Shown here: positions 49,913 to 60,697 of the stretch, piece after piece
Numbering within the stretch: the first letter of the stretch is position 1
How the letters are laid out: each line of letters starts with the position of its first letter
From: Cyanoderma ruficeps
Taxonomy: Eukaryota > Chordata > Aves > Passeriformes > Timaliidae
Assembly (NCBI GenBank): GCA_008694505.1
Contig: VZDJ01007747.1
Coordinates: forward strand, 14,598,059 to 14,662,058
Reading direction: 5' to 3'
Length of the DNA: 64,000 bases
Program-made: the position numbers and the translations under genes
Notes under the pieces: model-generated
The model's database searches: none
Told to the model about the DNA's origin: nothing
The model's input: only the letters and a program-made list of their open reading frames with translations

Positions 49913-51754
49913 CCCAAGTCTCTTGCTCAATTCAAGATTAAAGCTGACAGAAGTTGAATTTCTCTGTTGTACAGAGAAAAGTTCCTGTGTTTAGAAATTT
50001 TATATCACTTCCTGTGTGACGTGATAATAAGTACAAAGAAAAGTGCTGTGCAAAAGTATCTGTACGTATGGCATGACTACAGTGTGGGTGGGAAGGACGG
50101 TAGAAATACAGAAAGTACGCAGTATTTTTAAAATTGCATTTGGAAAAAAATTGAAGTAATATTTTAACCATACTAATATTTAAAAGAGATAATGAATCAA
50201 ACCTGGACTCACAATAACTGAAAACCTTTTTATTAATTTAGTAAGAAAAATGCAGGCATGCAAAACCTGTGTTTTATTTACCATTGGATACATGTAGAAG
50301 GGAAGAGGGGGCTATTAAATACCTCTCAAGTAGTCATTGTTCAACTTCAAAGACTTTTGTAATTGCAGAAGTGTAGTGGTCCTACAGAGAGATCCATGTA
50401 TCATGTCAGAGAGATTGTGCACAGGAACAGAAGCTGACCCACAAGCACGTGGCAGAATTCAGTGCAGGTTTGTGCATGTTAGTCTTTTCTTAAAAAATCA
50501 TCACAGCACTGTTTGCAAACTGTAAATTGGAAAACGGAGTTGTAGGACACCTTTTTGTATTAGAAGACCCAAGGAGGTAGGGCAGGCTTTGTTAAATTTT
50601 TCCTTTTCACAAGTTTGAGTCACATATGATTTAGACTGCGGGTAAAATTATTTGGTCTTCGATGGCAGTGAGAATGACTTAATTGTGTTTATCAATCAGA
50701 ACATTTCACTGTCAGCCAAGTCTCAAGATCAATTTAATTTCATTCTATCCCTTTCAGTTTTGCAGGAGAAACCATTCCTATGCACAGTTTTGTACCTTGA
50801 CTCTTCTGGAATACTTAAGTGCCTAAATTATATTAAATGCCCTAATACCTCCTGGAAGCTGCTGGAAGGAAGGATGAATGCACCAAATAAGTAAAGAAAA
50901 AGAATTCCTTTCCTTCACGGGATGCTGAACAACTCATACCCGGGTGCTAGAAAGTAATGCCATGTGCAGTATGTTACAGTGTGTGGATATATCACAGCTA
51001 TTGTTCAACTGCTATTCCCATGAAAATTAGATTTAGGTGCTAGAAAAATATCACCATTAAGCGAAAGAGGGACTTGAAACAGTGATTTATATGCTTTGAC
51101 AATTTTATTTTATTACATAAGATATTAAACACTGTCAAGGATACATTTTTAAGACTTTAGAAACCAGTACCTTAATTGCAACTACTGTCCTAATGTAATA
51201 TGACTCCAAAGTCTATTGCTTTAAATACTAGCTGCCCAAAATGAATTATTTGGATAGCAAAATATTTAATCTTTTTAGTCACTGTAAATGTCAACTGTAG
51301 GATGAAAGGATTTAAATGGTCATGTTTTTAAACCTAAAGCTTGAGCACTTTTACCTGTCCAAAGCAGTGGAAGGATAGATACATGGGAACATTTTGACTT
51401 TCCTCTACCTGGGCTTATTGATGAGCTGATTTTGCCTATTGAGTAGGCAAGTGCTTCTCAACGGAACTGAATCAGCTTGCTTTGCAAGATATTTAAATGA
51501 AGGTATGAAATAATATATTAGTGGCTTTGTGATCTCCCAATGAGCAAATTAATTACCATTCAGTGACATGGCAAGCGCTGTCTCTCAAAATCTAAGGCAG
51601 ATATTATTAGAATGAGTGTTTTATGTTTCCTGGCTGCAGTGCAAGATGTGTCCTGATTGTCATCATGACAGATCCCTTTTTGTTATGCTAAAACATGGCC
51701 ACCTGCAGTGTCTGCCTGATTTCAGTGGGTAACTTCTGTAAGCAGCATACGGTG

Positions 51755-51953
51755 CCAGTATGTTGTGGATAATTTTGTGGCCTTGAGCTAAGCACATAAC
51801 CTTCTGCCACAGGTGTTTTTTCTTTTTTTTACCTTGTGTGATACAGGAATAACAACACCTACCGACCTCACAGGCATTTTGGGAAGATTAATTAGTTTGT
51901 GTTTGTGAAATGCTTTGAAGATGAAAAGCACTGTATGGGCTAAGTAGTATTAA
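51755..51953 (+). mobile_element. Probable MIR-type SINE (old copy), sense
   Basis: Blocks match the MIR/CORE-SINE consensus in order, as I remember it: 'gtggccttgagctaagcaca' with 'taaccttctg' (51779-51804), 'ggaataacaacacctaccga' and 'cctcacagg' (51847-51874), then 'agattaattagtttgtgttt', 'gtgaaatgctttgaagatga' and 'aaagcactgtatgggctaag' with 'tagtatta'. A T-rich insertion lies near 51817-51830. MIR-type copies are ancient in amniotes, and this one is correspondingly diverged. The tRNA-like head is not clearly recognisable. Confidence 0.65.
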
Positions 51954-52682
51954 AATCTCTCATAGCTATACTAGTAACTTCTTAAAGCAACAATAAGAAA
52001 TTAATTGGTTTTTGGGTTCCAGGTGATAAGGATCTATTGACTTTTAAAGTTATTCTATTAGCCGCAAAGTGCTACGAAAAAAAGCATTTCACTTTTATTT
52101 GATTAGGATTATATTTAGTTCATGCTCAGTGATATGCACACATGCTCTGAGGTATTCATCTAGGTGAAATTGGCCCCTTGTGGGTCATGGCCTGTAGATG
52201 AGCTACAGATCTAGAGACAAAGGGTAATTGTAATTCTCCAGGGAGAAATCAGCCTTGGTTATTGGCAGCAGACTGCTTGTTCAGGCAGTTCTGCAAGTCC
52301 ATAGAGTAGAAACCTTGTGTCCAACTAGTCCAGTTGCAAAATAGGAGAATTAATTTCTTGATCATAGTGATTAAAGATTTGTAAGGTGAGCAAGAGGCCT
52401 TCACAAGAATTCTTGCCTCATGGAAAGGAAGAGACTGTAGAGGGTCTGTAACTGCTCTTACATCTTTCCATAGCTCATATACTGAGATGTATGTGTTGCT
52501 TCTGTTCATAATAAAAACTAAACAGTGGACTGGGGAGATGAATGGATCCCATGCATGGCTATGAAAGATGACTTCAGTATGTATCTACAGAGAGGATAAA
52601 GCTACAAAAGTGTGCAGTTAGAGATGGGATGAGGGCCGGAATGAAGAAGGCTGAAGAATCCTGTCTCTCTTGTCTGTTGATT

Positions 52683-52842
52683 TAGTGCTTAGGGCTGAGA
52701 GTCAGGGCTGGAGGCCAAGCTGTGAGTGATTGCTTATTCCATCACTGGCAAATAAATGCATAAAGTGAAGCAGAGATGTAAAATGTGGGTAATTTCTCAG
52801 AAAGTTCCTTGATGCTTTCTGAAATTAGTTTGTAAAGTGTCA
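52683..52842 (+). mobile_element. Possible second MIR-type SINE (old copy), sense
   Basis: The stretch has 'ttagtgcttagggctgagag' with 'tcagg' near the start, resembling a tRNA-derived box A region. Then come 'tattccatcactggca', 'gcagagatgtaaaatgtggg' with 'taattt', and 'gaaattagtttgtaaagtg'. The order and spacing fit a MIR-type copy in the same orientation as the one 0.9 kb upstream. Divergence is high, so this could be a chance resemblance in part. Confidence 0.45.
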
Positions 52843-52950
52843 ACTTATGGGCTTGAGAGCCAGTACTTGGTGTTACTGAGCTTATTAAAGCCGAAAGAGG
52901 AAATGGCAGAGCCAAGGGAACACGTTTGCTTCAAGCTTTGTTTTTCTGCC

Positions 52951-52977
52951 TTTTTTTTTCTTTTTTTTTTTTTTTTT
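52951..52977. repeat. T-rich tract (T9-C-T17)
   Basis: A near-pure T run interrupted by a single C at 52960. It has no attached retroposon body. On the sense strand of the TENM3 intron it resembles a strong pyrimidine tract, but no convincing exon follows. Confidence 0.9.
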
Positions 52978-55900
52978 ATTAATATTTTTGAGTGGTAAAT
53001 CTTTTCATGTCTTCAGCATAATGGATATTTTGCTAGAACATCTAAATTAAAACATTGATACACTACATTTATTAAGGGGGGTTACAGAGTGGAAAGTCTT
53101 TTGGGGAATTGTGACAGGAAGTGGGAGTGATGGAGGGAACAAGAGGTTTTCATTTCTGCAGATATTTTTGGGTCAGTATTCTGTGTTGTTGCTTCCATTT
53201 AGCTACAGCGATGGTCTGAGCCCTTCATTCTGTCCATGCATTGAAGAGTCAATTCCCATACATGTGGAATACTTCTGTATGAAATTCCCCAAACTGAAAT
53301 GTACGGGCAGCTTCAAAGAGGCATGTTGGCTTTTTACTTTGTACCCATTCATAGCCTACAAAACTAATTGGGTGAGAGACGCATCCCTCTGGGTCTGGTC
53401 CATCTGGTCACTTGGGGCAGATATGCTTTTCTGTCATGGAAAGGCATAAGTAATAGTAGAGTTTTGTCACCTCCCTGTGTAGAGGAATAGCAGTAAATCT
53501 GAGCTCCAGTTTGCCTGCATGTCTTCATGCTGCCTCCTTCCTCCTCGCCTTCCTTTCCCATTTCAAGCTCTGTGTCATGTCGTTAGCACCATACCGGCCT
53601 TAATGTGGCAGTTCATACCTGTCAGATCTTTGTAGGCTCCTTGCAGACTGGATATCCATCATCTCTATATTGCTTACCCTTGGGCCATATTTTCTTCACA
53701 TCTATCAAAATTAGGCTTTTTGTAATTCTTACTTTGTAATAAGTGGATGCTCGAATGTTTATGTTTTGGTCCCAGGATCCAAAGATTAAGACAGAGGCCT
53801 ATACTGTCATTCTGCTCATGATCAAGATGTGTTCTTTGCTACTCATGGAGTTGTATTTCTTTTCTAAATCCACAAATCCTTTCTTTCCCTCTCTTGCAGC
53901 CCATGATTGGGACAGCTGTTCTGGTTTCTCTTAATTTAGTTTGTATATTGTATAATCATAAAATCACATTTTAATATAAAATCTCCAAATTTGGAACCAT
54001 AATGTTTAAATTATTAATTTATTTGGTGGAACGTGTTTGCTTTGCAGCTTTGAATTGTGCAGTTGCGAAATTATCTTCAGCAGGTTTTAATCTTACTCTG
54101 TGGTAGCTTCAGATGGGCTTGATGAACAGCCCTTTATCCTTATACTGGTTTAAGAAGTGCTTCTTATATTCCAGTCTGAGGATTAGGGCTGTAGATCCCC
54201 TGCCACCTCAAGCCTAACAGGGAATAAAATGATGAGTTTCCCATACTGCACAGGAGAGTCTGCATGTTTGAACCATAACTTGGTAGACCGGTTACAAGAT
54301 GATGACTGTGTTTCATACACATAAATTCTTCCCTACATCTGAAAATAAAAACTTTTCCAAGATGTCTTTTCAATTAACCCTTCCTTGTGATTCTGTAGTA
54401 ATAAAAACAGACATCAAGTTTGAAATACTTTATTTCCCACAAATATATATGTGTGAATTTTTACTTTTTTTCCCAGTAATTGACTTGGGTTTTGAGTCTT
54501 GCATAAAGCTCTTCTGTCAAGAGTAGCACAGTAAGTAGAGTTCAGAGAATTCACAGTATCTTGTACTAACCTTTTCAGAAGTCACCAAGATCATGACTTA
54601 TGTCCCCAAATGCTTTTAGAAGTCCATAAGGAATGTGAGAACTTTGATTAATGTTTGTTGAGAATAACAAGAGTTTGAAAATTATATGCACACTTGGTGA
54701 GATTTAATATATTTCAATACTCTCTGTTATTATGCAGTTTACTGGATATATTAGAGAAGCAACTGTCTTTCGTATGAATCTTTCAGCTCCACTCTAAATC
54801 AGATAATGACAAGAAAAGGAGGTTAAGATGGAAAAGTGAATGGAGCAGAAAGGTCAAGCAAAAGAGATTAAAAGGTGACAAGGAAGATGGTTGTGATGAC
54901 TGAAAAGAAAAACACAGGAATTAAGGACAGGAGGAAAATGTGATACAGTGGATTAGGATGGTTTAAATTTCATAGATCATTTTCACAAAAGCAAAAATTA
55001 GGCTGAAATAATAAGAAAATACTACAGCAAATGAGAAAGAAATTGTTAACATAGGCAAAGCTCATTACTTGTCAGTCTTCACTGCAGTTCTCACATCCTA
55101 GCGAATCCAATTCTGCACATACAGCTTTGAAAACTCCCTTTCACTAAATATATTGTGTAGTATGACAGAATGGATGTATCACATCTGTTAGTCATTCTCT
55201 CTTTTGTGCAATTGCATTCTACCCACCTAACATTCTGACTTTTGGAGACAGTGTTTGTACACTCCTTGTCAGAGTTTTCTAGAGCATCTAAGGTATCTGT
55301 TTTGCTATTTTTAAAAAAATCTTTATCCTTTCATTTTCAGCAAATATGTTATCCTGCTGTACATTTATTTCCACGTTCTTCTTCTCAAGACATTTCCTTA
55401 CAAGTGACCTCATTGTAAATGTGAGCTCTGCATATAGAGCTTCAATAGGAGAAATGTATCCCCTATATATGAAATAAGAAGGAAGTAAGTACTTTTCCCA
55501 CATCAGAGTAGCAGAAAAAAGTATGGTCCTTGCAGGAACACTTTGATACCAGTGCTGCTTACACAATAAGCTTGTATAATAAATATTCTATCATTGAGGG
55601 TGTATTTTTATGCAGTAATTTGCAGACAGAAAATAAAAACTAGAGAAAGATCTTTTTCCTCATTTGCTTTCTAAAGAAATGAAACTACTTTTAATTGAAA
55701 AAAAAATTAGCATTAAGTAGCAAGGCAAGGAAATGTAAGGGAGAAGTTTGGTTCTCCTAAGGACCATGATCGTTGTTTTGCATCTGTACAGCTTTAGATG
55801 TTTCACAGTTTTACCAAGTTGGGTATAAGTATTTTTGTCATATATTATCACATAGTGATTATAGGGAAAACGTGTTTGATTTTTGAATGCCTCAGATGTG

Positions 55901-58261
55901 TTCTAGGCAGGTAGAAGAAGGTAAAATACAAAGGAAGAATAGATTAGCAAGGGGACTGACAAGTAATGAATGATGCAGAGAGTCAGCTATGGCATGAAAC
56001 ATCAAGAGCCAAAGTGAACAGAATTTAAAGTATGAGCTTGGATGTGTTTGGGACTTCTGCCTTTTTGGTACTGTGTCCGTCCTGTTAGGGCAAAACCAAA
56101 GTCAGCAAAGACACTCACACTATAATTCCTCTGTTTAAAAGCTAGGGGAGTTGGGTGTATTTTTATGCTAACTAGGCAGGTGCTTTGGAGGCTTTTCAGA
56201 TTTTTTTTTCTATGGTCTATTGTTGCTAAAACCTGACTTGTCAGTTTATCAGTGGTTAATGAATTAGTAAGGACAGTGCTGATCACTGGAGATGCTGACA
56301 AATTTTATTTTGGCAACTTTTTTTCATTCCTTCTGTTTGATTCTTTCACCTTTTCATGGTTTTTAAGATAATATCTCTGTGTTTATATTTAGTATAGATC
56401 CAACTTAAAGCAGACAGTGACAACTGAAAACCTACAGGACCTTTTCTTTTGTTTAGTAGTCCTCTTCAAAAACCCATTTCCACAGATAACATTTCCAACT
56501 TGAAGCTTAAGTTATTATGGAGGTCTTTGAAGGACTTCCCCAAAATAGGTTCAGGAAACAAATGCAGCACAAGTGCAGCAAGTTTCCATTTAATTCCAGC
56601 TTTTAACTTACGGCTTTATAAAGAACTCCACCATTTCTGCATATGTCAAACTTTCTTGTAGCAATATTTGATTAAAAAAAAAAAAGAAGCACATTTCTAG
56701 ATGATAATGTAACCTGTGTGATTCTGGCAGAGAAATATATATATGCACATTATCTTTTAAGAATAATAATTCTATATATAGACATATATGTATTGAAAGT
56801 ATGTTGTTATCCTTTTTTGTATAACTGATGTAGTTAAGGAGGTGCACCAATCCTACACGGATCATTGCTTACACAGAAAGTTGCAACATAGCAGGTAGGC
56901 CCGTATGGTCACTATTGGCAAATGCTGTGTTTTTAACAGTGATTGCTGCACAAGCTTTAGGAAGTTATTTTAGGGCTATTAATTAATTAGTTTTGTTCTT
57001 GTCTGCACAAATGGAGGATGTCAGCAATCCTTACAATACCCATAAATTGATATTCCTAGCCAGGAGAAATGCAGCATCTAATAGTTGAGTGGTAGTAAAC
57101 AGCATTATTGTCAGTTTTTAAAACTTAACTTCATGACATATCATCTCAAATAGTCCAGAACCCTCAAAGGTGTGTCTAGAAAAAGTCTCCTTGAAATGTT
57201 GCATCTAATTTTGTTCCTAATTTTCACTTTGTACATTTTTTAAAGGAAAGGGAAAAACCCCACAAAGCATTATGGTACTTTCATTTTTTTTTCGCAGGAA
57301 TTGGTTCATTGCAATGGCCAAACTGTTTTTAAGTCTTTATGAACTCTTGAGGCACTTACTGCCAGTAGGAGAAATTGCAAATGTTGAAGTTTAAGAAACC
57401 ATTGAGTAAATCCCTCACATGAAAGTCATTCCAGAAAGATTAATTAGAAACTCTATGAACACAAGAACATCCTCACTTCGTGCTCTTTTTTTCTCACTGA
57501 GCTCATACAACCTCTTTTTCAGCCTTTAATTTGATTTCATAGCGCTGTTCATTATCAGGTAAAAGCTCCCAGCTAGTCTGCTACCCACTAGGTCTGCATC
57601 CCAGCTGTATTCAGCTTCCCCTGGATCCTGGAAGATTTCCTGTTTTCATTGTTCACAAACCTTAGAGACAATGTAAAATTTTTCTATCTCATATGTATGA
57701 TTTCCTTTGGGATTTGAATTTTTGAATTTCTACACAAATAAACATTTTATTTTTCTATGTCTACTTCTCAGTTTGGGTTTTGTGGGTTGTTTGTGGTCTG
57801 TTTTGTTTTGTTTTTCATTTATGTAGGCAACTTACATGGATTACAATCCTCTTAGTGAAGCTCTTAGGAAGGCTTTAGGTCAGAAGATTATGTAGCCTGA
57901 TGATTCTAAAGCTGTTACAACATTTCTGGGCTATGTTGTAAAACTTCTGAGTGTAGTGAAAAGCTCTAATATATTGAATGGGATGAGAGGGCAGTATTCA
58001 AACCTGCCCCCCTTTTCTGTTTTGACTGTGCAATGCCATTTTATGAGGTTTTTTACCATTCACAAGAGAGGGAAAAAGAAGATATTTTACGTGGCAATAG
58101 GACGTTGTAAACTTCAAGTTAAAAATCCGTGACTAGATGGTAGGTGGTATGTTAGGCCTGAGACCAAGTCTCCTATGAAGCTCCTGAAGATGTTCTGGAA
58201 TAACTCAGGTAGTTTCTCTTAAGTGCTTGTGACAAATAAAGAAGTGTGTGTGGAATAGCCT

Positions 58262-58482
58262 TTTCAAACTGCTGTGCCCGCACGGCTGTGCCGGGGTGCA
58301 AAGGGCATTTCTGTGCTGGGGGAGCAGGGGCTGTGTGGAGCAGGCTGCTGGGGGACCTGCAGGGTGTCATACTCTCCCGCAGCTGAGGCTGCTCTGACTG
58401 GGGCAGGGGCAGGGGCTGTGTATGTCTGCATCCTTCCTTGCCTTCATCTCAGCACCATGGGGCTGTGGGGACCATAGCCAGA
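58262..58482. other. GC-rich patch with G-runs inside the TENM3 intron
   Basis: About 220 bp are clearly more GC-rich than the flanking intron. The patch carries several runs of four or five G: 58318-58322, 58327-58330, 58350-58354 and a GGGGCAGGGGCAGGGG run at 58400-58415. CpGs are few and lie mainly at the left end (58270-58295). No protein domain is recognisable in the open frames. It could be a G-quadruplex-forming element, a regulatory site or a decayed GC-rich insertion. Confidence 0.45.
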
Positions 58483-59749
58483 GCACCTTGTCGGATTGAA
58501 GTCAACAGTAGTTTTGTTACTGACTCAAGTTACCTTGTCTTTGGTTAAAACACCTCTTTCCTTTCCATTTTGCTTTCTCAAAAGGCTCTTTTTAGAATAA
58601 ATAAGATGCTGCATGTGCAACTGTGTTTACCCCTTATCTACTCCATATGTGTGTAGAGACACCTGTATACATACACATGTGCACAGAGGCTTCTTCTGTA
58701 TTTGTATCTGGTTTTAGGCAACTGTTTGAAAATGTAGGTTCACATACTAATGTACCAAATGCATAAAGCAGTGTTCTAAACTGCCACCCTTAGCATATAT
58801 CTACAAATATGCAAAATAATAAGCATTTTAGACACTTTACTACTTTCAGCTCTGACCCTATTACCACTGGGCGGTTTGTTTGGCCTGTTTCCTTCGCTGT
58901 TTAGTTTCAACTCTCATAAAACCCGGAAATTCACATGACATGACAGCTTTAGGAAATTACAAGATACTATCAGTGTGCACGATAATCCCCTTTCTTATAC
59001 CCTTGACACTGTTCAGACGCAGTCATAGGTATGCTTACTTCTTTATATTTACCTCCCCAGCTATATTTTCATTCCAATGTCTATTCACAGCTGCATAATA
59101 AGTAGTTTGATTTGTACCTAATCATAATAATTGATTTTCATTATTTGTGAAAGTCATTGTCAGAATTCATTTATGGTTCTGACTGTGAAAAAACTTGCAG
59201 CAACAGCTTCAGGTGACTGCAGGAATAAAATAATTAACTATATCACTTTTAAAAAGTCAACAACCAGTGCATTAACTCTTAATATTTCAGGAATTATTTG
59301 CACTTCTGTATTCATACTTTTGCAATTCTATTTGTTTCTCATGTATAGAATTCTGTTCTTGATGTATTATAAGTTTAAATTATTTTGCTAGTGTGTTTTT
59401 ATGTTAAATGACTAATATGGAGAAATTAGGATGCCTGTCAGATTCAAAAATTGAATGTGTGTCCTAATTTGTTCTCAGACCTGTGAAATAATTGTGGGCT
59501 AGGGTGGAAGAGTATTATAGATAGAGGTATGCAAAGGAGCTTGCCAAGTGTCTATATATCATAGAATGTCTTAAATCTACAGGCATAAAAGTAGGATGAA
59601 GACACAGCCATTAAAAAGGCAGTCATTTTTGAGTATCGCATAATTTAGACACTCTAAGTTATTGAAGTGTCACAAGTTTATTGCACCTAATTTATTAATA
59701 CAATCATTGGGATTCACTTATGTCTCCTGCTTTGCCCCAAAACAGGCTA

Positions 59750-59775
59750 AGAGTCTGTTAAAATGAACAGACTCT
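59750..59775. repeat. Inverted repeat hairpin, perfect 10-bp stem, 6-nt loop
   Basis: AGAGTCTGTT at 59750-59759 pairs perfectly with AACAGACTCT at 59766-59775 across the loop AAAATG. The stem does not extend. It is too short for a microRNA precursor. It lacks a following T run and lies in an intron, so it is not a terminator. Confidence 0.9.
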
Positions 59776-60418
59776 GCTTCAGCAGTTAAAGTGTAAAATC
59801 CCTCTCAAAATAGTGACATGAAAAACAACAATTTTACTGGAGTACTTGCAGGTAACAGGTGGCCGTGTTTCTGTTTATTTGTACTTGTGTATAAAAGTAG
59901 GACAGAGAAATCAAATAAAAACCAGGTGGTTTTTGTTCCTGTTTTGCTTTTCCATTGCCACATTAGGTAATATTTGTATGAGGAAAATAGCCTCTTTCTT
60001 TGGCCTCTAACAAGGACAAACAAAAAATCCTCCCCAAAACCAACCAAGTGAAAATCATGACAAATACCTGGTTAAGTGCTTTTGCGTGTAAAAAATAATT
60101 TTTCTTTGAAAAAAGGAAAAGTTTATAACATTTTTTAATCCTTTCATGTACTGAATTGGCTTTTCTTAGTTAGGAGGTTCTGTTTTGTTTATTTGCTACC
60201 CAGGATCACTTTGATGTGTTTAAGCAGTTGATAAAATACTGCTGAGGAGAGCTGGAGACAAAAGAATCCACTTGATTGTAATACAGGTGGGGTGTTGACA
60301 AAACACCTTATGTGATATCTGAGACAGTTATACACATGAAGAGTTTTTATTTTAAAATTCTTTAAATAAAATAATTAAAAATTTCTCATCTTTTGTTATC
60401 TTTTTTTCCCCTAATCAG

Positions 60419-60697
60419 GACAGAATTTTACCCTAAGGCAGTTAGGAGTTTGTGAACCAGCAGCTCGTCGAGGACTGGCATTTTGTGCGGAAATGGGGCT
60501 CCCCCACAGAGGTTACTCTATCAGTGCAGGGTCAGATGCTGATACTGAAAATGAAGGAGTGATGTCTCCAGAGCATGCCATGAGACTTTGGGGCAGGGGG
60601 GTCAAATCAGGGCGCAGTTCCTGTCTGTCCAGCCGTTCCAACTCAGCCCTCACTCTGACTGATACCGAACATGAAAACAAGTCCGACAGTGAAAATG
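60419..60697 (+). CDS. TENM3: Teneurin-3, second coding exon (residues 78-170)
   Basis: This exon continues the cytoplasmic domain of teneurin-3 in frame. It supplies the last two bases of Gly78, then [13 protein letters not shown] (79-91), an acidic [15 protein letters not shown] stretch (116-130), [14 protein letters not shown] (132-145), and a Ser/Thr-rich tail with [20 protein letters not shown] (151-170). The acceptor AG is at 60417-60418 after a long pyrimidine tract. The donor is AAT G|GTAAGT at 60698. The exon is 279 nt, divisible by three, and enters and leaves in phase 1, so it could be skipped in frame. Its left neighbour is the start exon at 45648. The next exon is outside the window. 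The Ser/Thr and acidic composition suits phosphorylation and adaptor binding, which is inference. The transmembrane helix would lie further on, near residue 300 in this family. Confidence 0.96.

Larger units (their letters stand above)
45880..60418 (+). other. TENM3: TENM3 intron between first and second coding exons (14.5 kb)
   Basis: This is a GT-AG intron in phase 1. The donor is AAG|GTAGGC and the acceptor is a strong pyrimidine tract, TTATCTTTTTTTCCCCTAATCAG, with AG at 60417-60418. I saw no additional teneurin-like exon in it on the + strand. It contains CR1 and MIR copies, short tandem duplications, a T-rich tract, a GC-rich patch and a hairpin, listed separately. The remaining stretches hold nothing I recognise. 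Confidence 0.9.
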
